Assembly (NCBI RefSeq): GCF_001310275.1
Contig: NZ_LGYZ01000133.1
Coordinates: forward strand, 231,863-295,862
Source of the DNA: Nocardia arizonensis
GTDB lineage: Bacteria; Actinomycetota; Actinomycetes; Mycobacteriales; Mycobacteriaceae
Length of the DNA stretch: 64,000 nt
Direction: 5' to 3'
Below, piece after piece: positions 31,955-39,788 of the stretch. The position numbers and the translations under genes were made by a program. The notes under the pieces are model-generated. The model was not told the DNA's origin, did no database searches, and worked only from the letters and a program-made list of their open reading frames with translations. Every line of letters begins with the position of its first letter. Position 1 is the stretch's first letter.

Positions 31955-32461
31955 CTAGGTGCTGCCGCTGGCGACGATGACCGCGATGTAGATGATCCAC
32001 GCGACGATGCCGCCCGCGCCCACCCATATGCCCGCCAAGGCCATACCGCGCCCGTCCTGGCCCGGACGCTCCTTGAGCTGGTTCAAGGAGATGACGCCGA
32101 GGATGATGCCGACGATCGACCCGATACTGCACGTGCACAACCCGATCAGCGAGGCGACCAGCGCACCGATCGCCATACCGTTGGTGCCCTGCGACGTCGG
32201 CTGCCCGTAGGGCTGATAACCCGGCGGCTGCGGATAACCGTAGTTCGGCTGCTGCGGATACGGCTGCTGCGGCGAGGACTGGTACGGCTGCTGATATTGC
32301 GGCTGCGACGGCGGCTGCGGATATTGCGGCTGCGAGTACTGCGGCGGCGGCTGCTGAGGGTACTGCGGAGCAGAGGGGTACCCCGACGGTTCGGACTCGG
32401 GCTTCACGCCTTCGCCGCCGTACTGTTTCCACCACTCGTCGGAATCGCCGGGATTCGTCAT
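31955..32461 (-). CDS. DUF4190 domain-containing membrane protein
   Basis: From ATG 32461 the product has 168 residues. A proline/glutamine/tyrosine-rich head of about 95 residues is followed by two membrane helices in the DUF4190 pattern (GMAIGALVASLIGLCTCSIGSIVGIILGVISLNQLKE and GMALAGIWVGAGGIVAWIIYIAVIVA). Function unknown. The low-complexity head resembles that of the neighbouring RDD protein and may bind other proteins. Confidence 0.88.
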   Translation of the reverse strand: MTNPGDSDEWWKQYGGEGVKPESEPSGYPSAPQYPQQPPPQYSQPQYPQPPSQPQYQQPYQSSPQQPYPQQPNYGYPQPPGYQPYGQPTSQGTNGMAIGALVASLIGLCTCSIGSIVGIILGVISLNQLKERPGQDGRGMALAGIWVGAGGIVAWIIYIAVIVASGST

Positions 32462-32545
32462 GGCTACAGAGTAATGGTCGCCGCCGCGCCCGCACCCCGA
32501 AGTCCCGTCCGCATACCCGGACCGGCCACGGGCGAACCTGGTTGG

Positions 32546-33325
32546 ATGAGGTCCGTGAGTGATTCGATCAAGTCCGAAGAACACGAGGGGTCTGGACACC
32601 CCGCAGACCATGCGGCATTCGCCCAGGTCGCGCGGGGGTACTACCCGGCCATCGTCGCACTGTTCACCGCCACCCTGATCATCTCGAACATCTGCGCCAC
32701 CAAGGGCGTGGAGTTCCTCGGCGACAAGTCGGTGACACTTGGGCCGTTGCAGATCTTGCCCATCGCGACCGACGGCGCGTTCTTCCTGTTTCCCCTGGCC
32801 TACATTCTCGGCGACGTCCTCAGCGAGGTATACGGATTCCGCGCGACCCGCCACGCGATCTACTACGGCTTCGCCGCGCTGCTGCTCGCGGTCGTCTGTT
32901 TCACCATCGCCGTACAGCTGCCCGCCGCGGGCTTCTACGAGAACCAGGAGGCGTTCCGCACCGTCATCGGAACCACGCCGCGCCTGGTCATCGCCGGTCT
33001 CGCGGGCTATTTCGTGGGACAGTTGCTCAATTCCGCCGCACTGGTGCTGATCAAGGAACGCACGAAGGAGAAGTACCTGTGGGCCAGGCTCATCGGATCG
33101 ACCATCGTCGGTGAATTCGCCGACACCCTCATCTTCTGCTCGATCGCCGCGGGCGCCATCGGCATCGACACCTGGCAGCAGTTCGTCAACTACGTGATCA
33201 TCGGATTCGTGTGGAAGACGCTGTGCGAGGTCTTCGTCATGCCGATCACCTACCGCGTGATCGCACTACTCAAGAAGTACGAACCGACCTACGCGCCGAC
33301 GCCGACGGACCCGCTGCACGCCTGA
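32546..33325 (+). CDS. Queuosine precursor transporter (YhhQ/VUT family)
   Basis: The product has about 259 residues with six predicted helices and the family signatures TLIISNICATKGVEFLG, PLAYILGDVLSEVYGFRATRHAIYYGF and STIVGEFADTLIFCSIAAGA plus YVIIGFVWKTLCEVFVMPITY. In E. coli YhhQ imports preQ0/preQ1. Together with tgt and gluQRS nearby and no complete de novo pathway in view, salvage of a queuine-type base is likely. ATG 32546 or GTG 32555 is the start. Confidence 0.9.
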   Translation: MRSVSDSIKSEEHEGSGHPADHAAFAQVARGYYPAIVALFTATLIISNICATKGVEFLGDKSVTLGPLQILPIATDGAFFLFPLAYILGDVLSEVYGFRATRHAIYYGFAALLLAVVCFTIAVQLPAAGFYENQEAFRTVIGTTPRLVIAGLAGYFVGQLLNSAALVLIKERTKEKYLWARLIGSTIVGEFADTLIFCSIAAGAIGIDTWQQFVNYVIIGFVWKTLCEVFVMPITYRVIALLKKYEPTYAPTPTDPLHA

Positions 33326-33383
33326 GTTCCCCCGCCGACGGGCCGCTCGCACCCCGCGTCCAACGTGAGTGCGCCGCGGCCCG

Positions 33384-34625
33384 TCACCGTTTCTTCCACA
33401 CCGCCAGCGTCTCTTCCTTGAACTCGTCGAAGTAGCCGCCCTGGATGCTGTCGCGAATGCGGTCGACCAGCCGGATCGTGAAACGCTCGTTGTGAATCGT
33501 GCAGAGCGTGGCCGCGAGCATCTCCTTGGCCTTGAACAGGTGATGGATATAGGCGCGGGTGTAGTTCGCGCAGGTATAGCAGTCGCAGGTGTCGTCGATC
33601 GGTGTGAAGTCGCGGCGGAATCGGCTGGTGTCGATGTTGAACCGGCCCTCGGCCACATAGATCGCGGCATTGCGCGCCACCCGTGAGGGGTTGACGCAGT
33701 CGAAGGTGTCCGCGCCGTTCTCCACGGCCACGAAGACATCCTCGGGTTCGCTGATGCCGAGCATATGGCGCGGTTTGTGTTCGGGCAGCTCGTCGCAGCA
33801 CCAGCCGACGATGGCGCCGAGATTGCCCTTCTCCAGCGCGCCGCCGATGCCGTATCCGTCGAATTCCATACCGCGCATACCGCGGATCGCCTCGAGGTCG
33901 CGGCACGCCTTGCGCCGCAAGTCCTCGTATTGCGCGCCCTGGATCACCGCGAACAGCGCCTGATACGGCCGGTGCGTGCGCGCGGCGGTCAGCCGCTCGT
34001 GCTCATCGATGCACCGCTGGGCCCACTCGTGCGTGCGCTGGACCGACTTCTCCTGGTACTCACGGGTATTGAGCAGGGTGGTCAACTCGTCGAAGGCGAA
34101 CATGATGTCCGCGCCGAGGCGATGCTGGATTCCCATCGACACCTCGGGGGTGAAACGGTGGCGCGATCCGTCGAGATGGGAGCGGAAGGTGACACCGTCG
34201 TCGTCCACGGTCGCCAGCCGTTCCTTGCCCTTGGCGATCACGTCGTCGCTGCGCACGCCCACCGCCTCCATCGCGATGACCTTCTTGAATCCGACGCCGA
34301 GCGACATGACCTGGAAGCCGCCGCTGTCGGTGAAGGTCGGACCGGGCCAGTTCATGAACCGCGCGAGTCCGCCCGCCTCGTCGACGATATCCGGCCCCGG
34401 CTGTAGGTAGAGGTGGTAAGCGTTGGCGAGCAGCGCCTGGGCCCCGATCTCCTTCATGGTCTCGGGCAGGACGGACTTCACCGTCGCTTTGGTGCCGACC
34501 GGGATGAACGCGGGCGTGGCGATGGACCCGTGCGGGGTGTCGATCACCCCGGATCGCCCGTGCCGGTCCGCGAGCCGGGTGCCGACGGTGAAGGAGAACG
34601 ATTCGGGTGCTGCTGCCACGTCCAC
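33384..34625 (-). CDS. tgt: Queuine tRNA-ribosyltransferase (tRNA-guanine transglycosylase)
   Basis: From GTG 34625, preceded by GGAGGAT, the product has 413 residues. Signatures include TPAFIPVGTKATVKSV, LLANAYHLYLQPG, FTDSGGFQVMSL with the catalytic Asp, GIGGALEKG, and the zinc site DTCDCYTCANYTRAYIHHLF. The enzyme exchanges guanine 34 of GUN-anticodon tRNAs for a 7-deazaguanine base. It faces the transporter gene, with 58 bp between the two stops. Confidence 0.95.
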   Translation of the reverse strand: MDVAAAPESFSFTVGTRLADRHGRSGVIDTPHGSIATPAFIPVGTKATVKSVLPETMKEIGAQALLANAYHLYLQPGPDIVDEAGGLARFMNWPGPTFTDSGGFQVMSLGVGFKKVIAMEAVGVRSDDVIAKGKERLATVDDDGVTFRSHLDGSRHRFTPEVSMGIQHRLGADIMFAFDELTTLLNTREYQEKSVQRTHEWAQRCIDEHERLTAARTHRPYQALFAVIQGAQYEDLRRKACRDLEAIRGMRGMEFDGYGIGGALEKGNLGAIVGWCCDELPEHKPRHMLGISEPEDVFVAVENGADTFDCVNPSRVARNAAIYVAEGRFNIDTSRFRRDFTPIDDTCDCYTCANYTRAYIHHLFKAKEMLAATLCTIHNERFTIRLVDRIRDSIQGGYFDEFKEETLAVWKKR

Positions 34626-34645
34626 ATCCTCCCAGGCGCGTCCGG

Positions 34646-34680
34646 GCGCTCTCCCCCAGGTCACGAGCGGGAGCGCCCGG
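34646..34680 (-). terminator. Hairpin after the ABC exporter operon
   Basis: Stem of about 10 bp (GGGCGCTC / GAGCGCCC core) with a loop near 19 nt lies directly after the stop of the minus-strand ABC transporter gene. No T-run follows; the tgt start lies just beyond. Confidence 0.45.
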
Positions 34681-34686
34681 TGCGGA

Positions 34687-36606
34687 TCAGACGTCCGCCG
34701 CGGCGGCCGCGAACTGGGCGTTGTAGAGCCGGAAGTAGGCGCCGCGGTCCTCGAGCAGCCGCTCGTGGGTGCCGTGTTCGACGATGCGGCCCGCCTCCAT
34801 TACCACGATGAGATCCGCGTCGCGAATGGTCGAGAGACGATGCGCGATCACGAAACTCGTACGGTCGCGGCGCAGTGCCGCGGTGGCGTGCTGCACCAGC
34901 AGTTCGGTGCGGGTGTCCACCGAACTCGTGGCCTCGTCCAGGATGAGGATGGACGGTTTGGCCAGGAAGGCGCGGGCGATGGTGATGAGCTGCTTCTCGC
35001 CCGCGCTGACACCGGAACCTTCCTCGTCGATGACGGTGTCGTAGCCGTCGGGCAGCGCGTGCACGAAGCGGTCGACATAGGCGGCGCGGGCGGCGGCCAG
35101 GATGTCCTCGTCGCGGGCGGTGGGATCACCGTAGGCGATGTTCTCCTTGATGGTGCCCTTGAACAGCCAGGTGTCCTGCAACACCATGCCGATCTTGGAC
35201 CGCAGGTTCTCCCGCGTCATCTCGGTGATGTCGACATCGTCGATGGTGATCGTGCCCGCGTCCACGTCGTAGAAGCGCATGAGCAGATTCACCAGCGTGG
35301 TCTTGCCCGCACCCGTCGGCCCGACGATCGCCACCACATGTCCGGGCTCCGCGACCAGCGACAACCGCTCGATCACCGGCTTGTCGGGCTGGTAGCGGAA
35401 CGACACCGCCTCGAATTCGACCCGGCCGCGCTCGACCGGGCGGACCTCGCCCATCACCGGGTCGGGAGTCTGCTCCTCGGCATCGAGAATCTCGAAGATC
35501 CGCTCGGCGGAAGCGACGCCGGACTGGAGCAGATTGGCCATCGCCCCGATCTGGGTGAGCGGCTGGCTGAACTGGCGCGAGTACTGGATGAAAGCCTGCA
35601 CCTCGCCGAGCGATATCTGCCCGGTCGCCACCCGCAGACCGCCGACCAGGGCGACCAGCACGAAGTTCACATTCCCCAGGAACATGATCGCGGGCATGAT
35701 CAGACCCGAGATGAACTGCGCCTTGAAGCTGGCGTCGTAGAGATCCTGGTTGCGCTTGTCGAACTCTTGGCCGACCTCGCGGTTGCGGCCGAAGGCGGTG
35801 ACCACCTCGTGGCCGGTGTATGCCTCCTCGACCTGCGCGTTCACCATGCCGGTGTATTTCCACTGGTTCACGAAGTGCGGTTTGGACCGCTTGGCGATCT
35901 GCGCGGTCACCACCACGGCGGCGGGCACCGTGACCAGGGCGATCAGCGCGAGCAGCCACGAGATCCAGAACATCATGGCCAGGATGCCGAGCACGGAGAA
36001 GACCGAGACCAGCAATTGGCTCATCGTCTGCTGGAGGCTCTGCGAGACATTGTCGACATCGTTGGTGACCCGGCTGAGCACATCGCCGCGCGGTGCGGAG
36101 TCGAAGTAGCGCAGCGGCAGCCGGTGGATCTTGTCCTCGACATCGCTGCGCAGCCGCTTCACCGTGCGGTTGATGACGATGTTGAGCAGGAAACCCTGCA
36201 ACCAGCCGAAGATCGCCGCGGCGATGTAGAGCGCAAGGACCAGCATGAGAGTCCGCCCCACCGCGTCGAAGTCGACGCCGACGCCGGGCTGGACGTTCAT
36301 CGCGCCGAGCATGTCGGCGAAGGTGTTCTCGCCGCGGGCACGCAGCTGCTCGATGACCTGATCCTTGCTCATCCCCTGAAAGGCGCTGAGCTGCTTGCCG
36401 ATCACGCCGTCGAAGACGATGTTGGTGGCCTTGCCGAGGATGTAGGGGCCGAGGGTGTTCAGCACCACCGCGACGATGACGAGCGCGATGATGGCGCCGA
36501 CGTAGAGCTTCTCCGGTGCGAGCCTGCGCAGCAGGCGTTTCAGCGACGGGCCGAAGGATTTCGCCTTGGCGTCCGGCGCACCGGGCATCGGGCCACCGGG
36601 TCTCAT
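34687..36606 (-). CDS. ABC exporter half-transporter, subunit with canonical catalytic site
   Basis: The 639-residue protein has a six-helix exporter domain (residues about 40-340) and a nucleotide-binding domain. Motifs are Walker A GPTGAGKTT, Q-loop GMVLQDTWLF, signature VSAGEKQ, Walker B ILILDEATSSVD with the catalytic Glu, and H-loop IAHRLS. Its start overlaps the stop of the other half-transporter by 4 bp. The partner lacks the Walker B Glu, as in heterodimeric multidrug exporters such as BmrCD and TM287/288. The substrate is unknown. Confidence 0.92.
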   Translation of the reverse strand: MRPGGPMPGAPDAKAKSFGPSLKRLLRRLAPEKLYVGAIIALVIVAVVLNTLGPYILGKATNIVFDGVIGKQLSAFQGMSKDQVIEQLRARGENTFADMLGAMNVQPGVGVDFDAVGRTLMLVLALYIAAAIFGWLQGFLLNIVINRTVKRLRSDVEDKIHRLPLRYFDSAPRGDVLSRVTNDVDNVSQSLQQTMSQLLVSVFSVLGILAMMFWISWLLALIALVTVPAAVVVTAQIAKRSKPHFVNQWKYTGMVNAQVEEAYTGHEVVTAFGRNREVGQEFDKRNQDLYDASFKAQFISGLIMPAIMFLGNVNFVLVALVGGLRVATGQISLGEVQAFIQYSRQFSQPLTQIGAMANLLQSGVASAERIFEILDAEEQTPDPVMGEVRPVERGRVEFEAVSFRYQPDKPVIERLSLVAEPGHVVAIVGPTGAGKTTLVNLLMRFYDVDAGTITIDDVDITEMTRENLRSKIGMVLQDTWLFKGTIKENIAYGDPTARDEDILAAARAAYVDRFVHALPDGYDTVIDEEGSGVSAGEKQLITIARAFLAKPSILILDEATSSVDTRTELLVQHATAALRRDRTSFVIAHRLSTIRDADLIVVMEAGRIVEHGTHERLLEDRGAYFRLYNAQFAAAAADV

Positions 36607-38336
36607 GCGACTTCCTCCGCGCTCAGCTGGGATTCGACGATTTCGCGATATTCGGCGCAGTCGCGCAGCAGTTCGTCATGGCTGCCGATACCTGCCATCT
36701 CCCCGTCCTCCAGCACCACGATCTGATCCGCGTCGCGGATCGTGGAAATGCGTTGCGCCACGATGATGACCGAGACGTTCCTGGTCTCCGGGCGCAGCGC
36801 CGCGCGCAGCCGCGCGTCGGTGGCGACATCGAGCGCGGAGAACGAATCGTCGAATACGTAGACGCGCGGTTGCCGCACCAGCGCCCGCGCGATGGCCAGG
36901 CGTTGGCGCTGACCGCCGGACACCGTGGTGCCGCCCTGGGCGACCGGGGTGGCGAGACCCTCGGACATGTCGCGGACGAAATCGGCGGCCTGGGCGATCT
37001 CGAGCGCGTGCCACAGCTGTTCGTCGGTGGCGTCGGGATCGCCGTAGCGAAGATTGCTCGCGACGGTGCCGGAGAACAGGTACGCCTTCTGCGGCACCAA
37101 GCCGATCTGACTGCGCAGCACCTCGAGGTCGAGTTCGCGCACATCGGTGCCGCCGACGCGGATCGCGCCGCCCGTGACGTCCATCAGACGCGGCAGCAGA
37201 TTCACCAGCGTGGTCTTGCCCGCGCCGGTGGAACCGACGATCGCGGTGGTGGTGCCCGGTTCGACGCGGAACCGGATGGACTTCAGCACCGGCTTCTCCG
37301 CGCCCGGGAAGCTGAATTCGACATCGTCGAACTCGACCGAAGCCGGATCGCTCTCGAACGGCCGCGGCAGGTCCGGGGCGACCACCGAGGAATCGGTGTC
37401 GAGCACGTCACCGATGCGGTCCGCCGAGACCGCCGCTCGCGGGGCCATCATCGCCAGGAACGAGGCCATCATGACGGCCATGAGGATCTGCATGATGTAG
37501 GACAGCATGGCGGTGAGCGAACCGATCCGCATCGAGCCGTCTTCGATGAGATGGCCGCCGAACCAGATCACGCCGACCGCGGTGACATTGCTGATCAGCA
37601 TGACGGTCGGGAACATCAGCGCCATCAACCGGCCGACGCGCAGCGCGGTTTCGGTGAGCTCGGTGTTGGCGATGCCGAACCGCCAGGTCTCCTGGCGTTC
37701 CCGGACGAACGCGCGCACCACGCGGATGCCGGTGATCTGCTCGCGCAGCACCCGGTTCACCTCATCGATGCGAAACTGCATATCGCGGAAGCCGGGCACC
37801 ATCTTGGCCACCACGACGCCCATCGAGAGTCCGAGGGCGGGCACCGCGATCAGCAGCAGCCAGGACAGTCCGAGATCCTCGCGCAGCGCCATGAATATGC
37901 CGCCGACACACATGATCGGGGCCATCACCAGGATGGTCGCCGACATGACGATCAGCAGCTGCACCTGCTGGATGTCATTGGTGTTGCGGGTGATCAGCGA
38001 CGGCGCGCCGAACATGCCGACCTCGCGCGCGGAGAACGAGCCGACCCGGTGCACGAGCGCACCGCGCAGATCCCGGCCCGCGCCCATCGCCGCCTGCGCG
38101 CCCAGATACACCGAGCAGGCCGAGGCCACGATCTGCACCCCGCTCACGGCCAGCATCCACAGACCCGTGGTCCAGATGTAACCGATATCACCCTTGGTGA
38201 CTCCGTCATCGATCAGATCGGCGTTCAGGGTCGGCAGGTACAGCATGGCGATCACCGAGATCAGCTGAAGCACAACGACCCCCGCCAGCTGCGTGCGGTA
38301 GGGGCTCAGATAGGTACGAAGCAGTGCGATCAACAT
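36603..38336 (-). CDS. ABC exporter half-transporter, subunit with degenerate catalytic site
   Basis: The 577-residue partner of the downstream gene starts with helices at the N-terminus (LLRTYLSPYRTQLAGVVVLQLISVIAML). Its nucleotide-binding domain has Walker A GSTGAGKTT, Q-loop GLVPQKAYLF, signature VSGGQRQ and Walker B VYVFDDSFSALD, with Asp replacing the catalytic Glu. This asymmetry supports a heterodimer with the downstream product. An Rrf2 regulator gene ends 67 bp upstream on the same strand and may control the pair. Confidence 0.92.
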   Translation of the reverse strand: MLIALLRTYLSPYRTQLAGVVVLQLISVIAMLYLPTLNADLIDDGVTKGDIGYIWTTGLWMLAVSGVQIVASACSVYLGAQAAMGAGRDLRGALVHRVGSFSAREVGMFGAPSLITRNTNDIQQVQLLIVMSATILVMAPIMCVGGIFMALREDLGLSWLLLIAVPALGLSMGVVVAKMVPGFRDMQFRIDEVNRVLREQITGIRVVRAFVRERQETWRFGIANTELTETALRVGRLMALMFPTVMLISNVTAVGVIWFGGHLIEDGSMRIGSLTAMLSYIMQILMAVMMASFLAMMAPRAAVSADRIGDVLDTDSSVVAPDLPRPFESDPASVEFDDVEFSFPGAEKPVLKSIRFRVEPGTTTAIVGSTGAGKTTLVNLLPRLMDVTGGAIRVGGTDVRELDLEVLRSQIGLVPQKAYLFSGTVASNLRYGDPDATDEQLWHALEIAQAADFVRDMSEGLATPVAQGGTTVSGGQRQRLAIARALVRQPRVYVFDDSFSALDVATDARLRAALRPETRNVSVIIVAQRISTIRDADQIVVLEDGEMAGIGSHDELLRDCAEYREIVESQLSAEEVA

Positions 38337-38403
38337 GATGAACGCAGGCTACCGGCATCGGGTGACATCGTCTCGGGCTTTCTTGACCAGCGAAATTAGC
38401 TGG

Positions 38404-38889
38404 TCATGCGCGGGTTGACGGCTCTCGCCGGGCCCAAGCGCCCGGATCGTCGGTGAGGTTGTCGACGAAACCGGGCAATCGGCCCGAGGCGATCTCCTCG
38501 ATCGTCACGTTCTCCAGAACCGCGCGGATGTTGACCCGCAGCGCGATCCACACCCGTTGCAGCGATTCGGCCGCGCCGCCGTAGCTGACATCCTCGGGCC
38601 GCAGCCCGCGCACCGAGGCCAGCGGACCCTCGATAGCGCGGATGACATCGGCCACCGATATCCGCGCGGCCGGACGTGCCAGCCAGTAGCCGCCGTCGGG
38701 TCCGCGCCTGCTGACCACCAGATCGGCGCGGCGCAGATCACCGAGCACGGTTTCGAGCACCTTGGGCGGTATGCGCTGCTCAGCGGCGATGACATCGGCC
38801 TTGAGGGCGGCGGTGCCGCTGCGTTCGGCCGCGCGGGCGATTTCGAGCAGGGTTCGCACCGCGTAGTCGACCTTCGCGGTGATGTGCAC
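38404..38889 (-). CDS. Rrf2 family transcriptional regulator
   Basis: The chosen GTG at 38889 (VHITAKVDYAVRTLLEIARA) gives 161 residues. The winged helix is clear: ADVIAAEQRIPPKVLETVLGDLRRADLVVSRRGPDGGYWLARP. The three cysteines that hold an iron-sulfur cluster in IscR or NsrR are absent, so it is probably a cluster-free member, like the CymR/CysR types. It precedes the ABC exporter pair in the same direction. Confidence 0.85.
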   Translation of the reverse strand: MHITAKVDYAVRTLLEIARAAERSGTAALKADVIAAEQRIPPKVLETVLGDLRRADLVVSRRGPDGGYWLARPAARISVADVIRAIEGPLASVRGLRPEDVSYGGAAESLQRVWIALRVNIRAVLENVTIEEIASGRLPGFVDNLTDDPGAWARREPSTRA

Positions 38890-38986
38890 GCAGAACTCCT
38901 GAACCGGTCGAGGCATACCCGGCGCGGCGGCCGCCGGATTCGGCTCGAATCTACGCCGCCGCGAAGGGGCGTCGCGCGGGCAGTCG

Positions 38987-39580
38987 CTACCGTGTCCCGT
39001 CCGCGGTCAGTACGGAGGTGGCGGCGTCGAGCAGGACGGACTCCACCAGCGCGTCGCCTGCCGCGGGCGCGAATTCCTTGGAGATCAGCGCCACTCCGAT
39101 GACCTCGAGCGCCGCGCAGGCGCGCAGTTCGGCCTCCGGCGTCGGTTCGGGCCCCGAGAGCCAGGTGCGCAGTATCCGATTGGAGTCCATGAGATCCGGG
39201 TAGCGGTCGGCCATGGCGTTGAGGATCGCGACGGTGTCGCGAATGCACAGCGCGCCCGCGTCGCGATGGCGGATGAGCCCGCGCAGATAGGTGCGCAGCA
39301 CGGCGCGAATGCCCTCGGCGTCGTGGGGTACGGCGTCGATGTCCTCGGTGACGTCGCGCATGTGATCGATGATCGGATCGATGATCGCGAGTAGCAGATC
39401 GAGCTTCGAGGGGTAGTGATAGTACAGGGAAGCCTTTGTGATTCCTACCGCATCTGCGACTTCCCGCAGGCTCGTCTGCTCGAAGCCTTTGCTGCCGAAA
39501 AGTCTCACAGCGGCGTCCCGAATCGCGATTTTGGTCCCGCTAGCTGGGACAACAGTCTCCGGAACCACACGGGCGGCCAT
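38987..39580 (-). CDS. TetR family repressor, likely of the divergent MMPL gene
   Basis: The 197-residue protein has a TetR helix-turn-helix (residues about 18-62: AIRDAAVRLFGSKGFEQTSLREVADAVGITKASLYYHYPSKLDLLLAI) and a helical ligand-binding part. A palindromic operator lies in the 208-bp divergent region shared with the MMPL transporter. By analogy with other TetR/MMPL divergons it probably represses both genes until a lipid or drug ligand binds. Confidence 0.92.
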   Translation of the reverse strand: MAARVVPETVVPASGTKIAIRDAAVRLFGSKGFEQTSLREVADAVGITKASLYYHYPSKLDLLLAIIDPIIDHMRDVTEDIDAVPHDAEGIRAVLRTYLRGLIRHRDAGALCIRDTVAILNAMADRYPDLMDSNRILRTWLSGPEPTPEAELRACAALEVIGVALISKEFAPAAGDALVESVLLDAATSVLTADGTR

Positions 39581-39652
39581 CCGATCATCCTCTCACCACT
39601 ACTGCGCGGAGCCAATGGAAGCACCGATGCTGAGGTTGTGCCTCCGCTTAGC

Positions 39653-39673
39653 CGGTAGGTAGTCTACCTACCG
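39653..39673. promoter_or_regulatory. Palindromic TetR operator
   Basis: GGTAGGTAGTCTACCTACC is a near-perfect palindrome (only the central base breaks symmetry), flanked by a C and a G that extend it. A further half-site CGGTAGGC lies 5 bp downstream. It sits between the TetR and MMPL genes, where a repressor would block both. Confidence 0.8.
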
Positions 39674-39788
39674 CACGGTAGGCAGAAAGCGTCAATTGGA
39701 GGCGGGGCAGCAGGCAGGCAAGCCCCGCGTAAGTGCTGTCTACACGCCACGTTCCAGCACGACCCAGCCATTCGCTAGGAGATCCCTC

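Noticed and set aside
33765..38399. Very long antisense frames opposite the ABC exporter and tgt genes.
   Set aside because: They are His/Arg/Asp-rich shadows produced by high-GC codon bias, without ribosome sites or family motifs.
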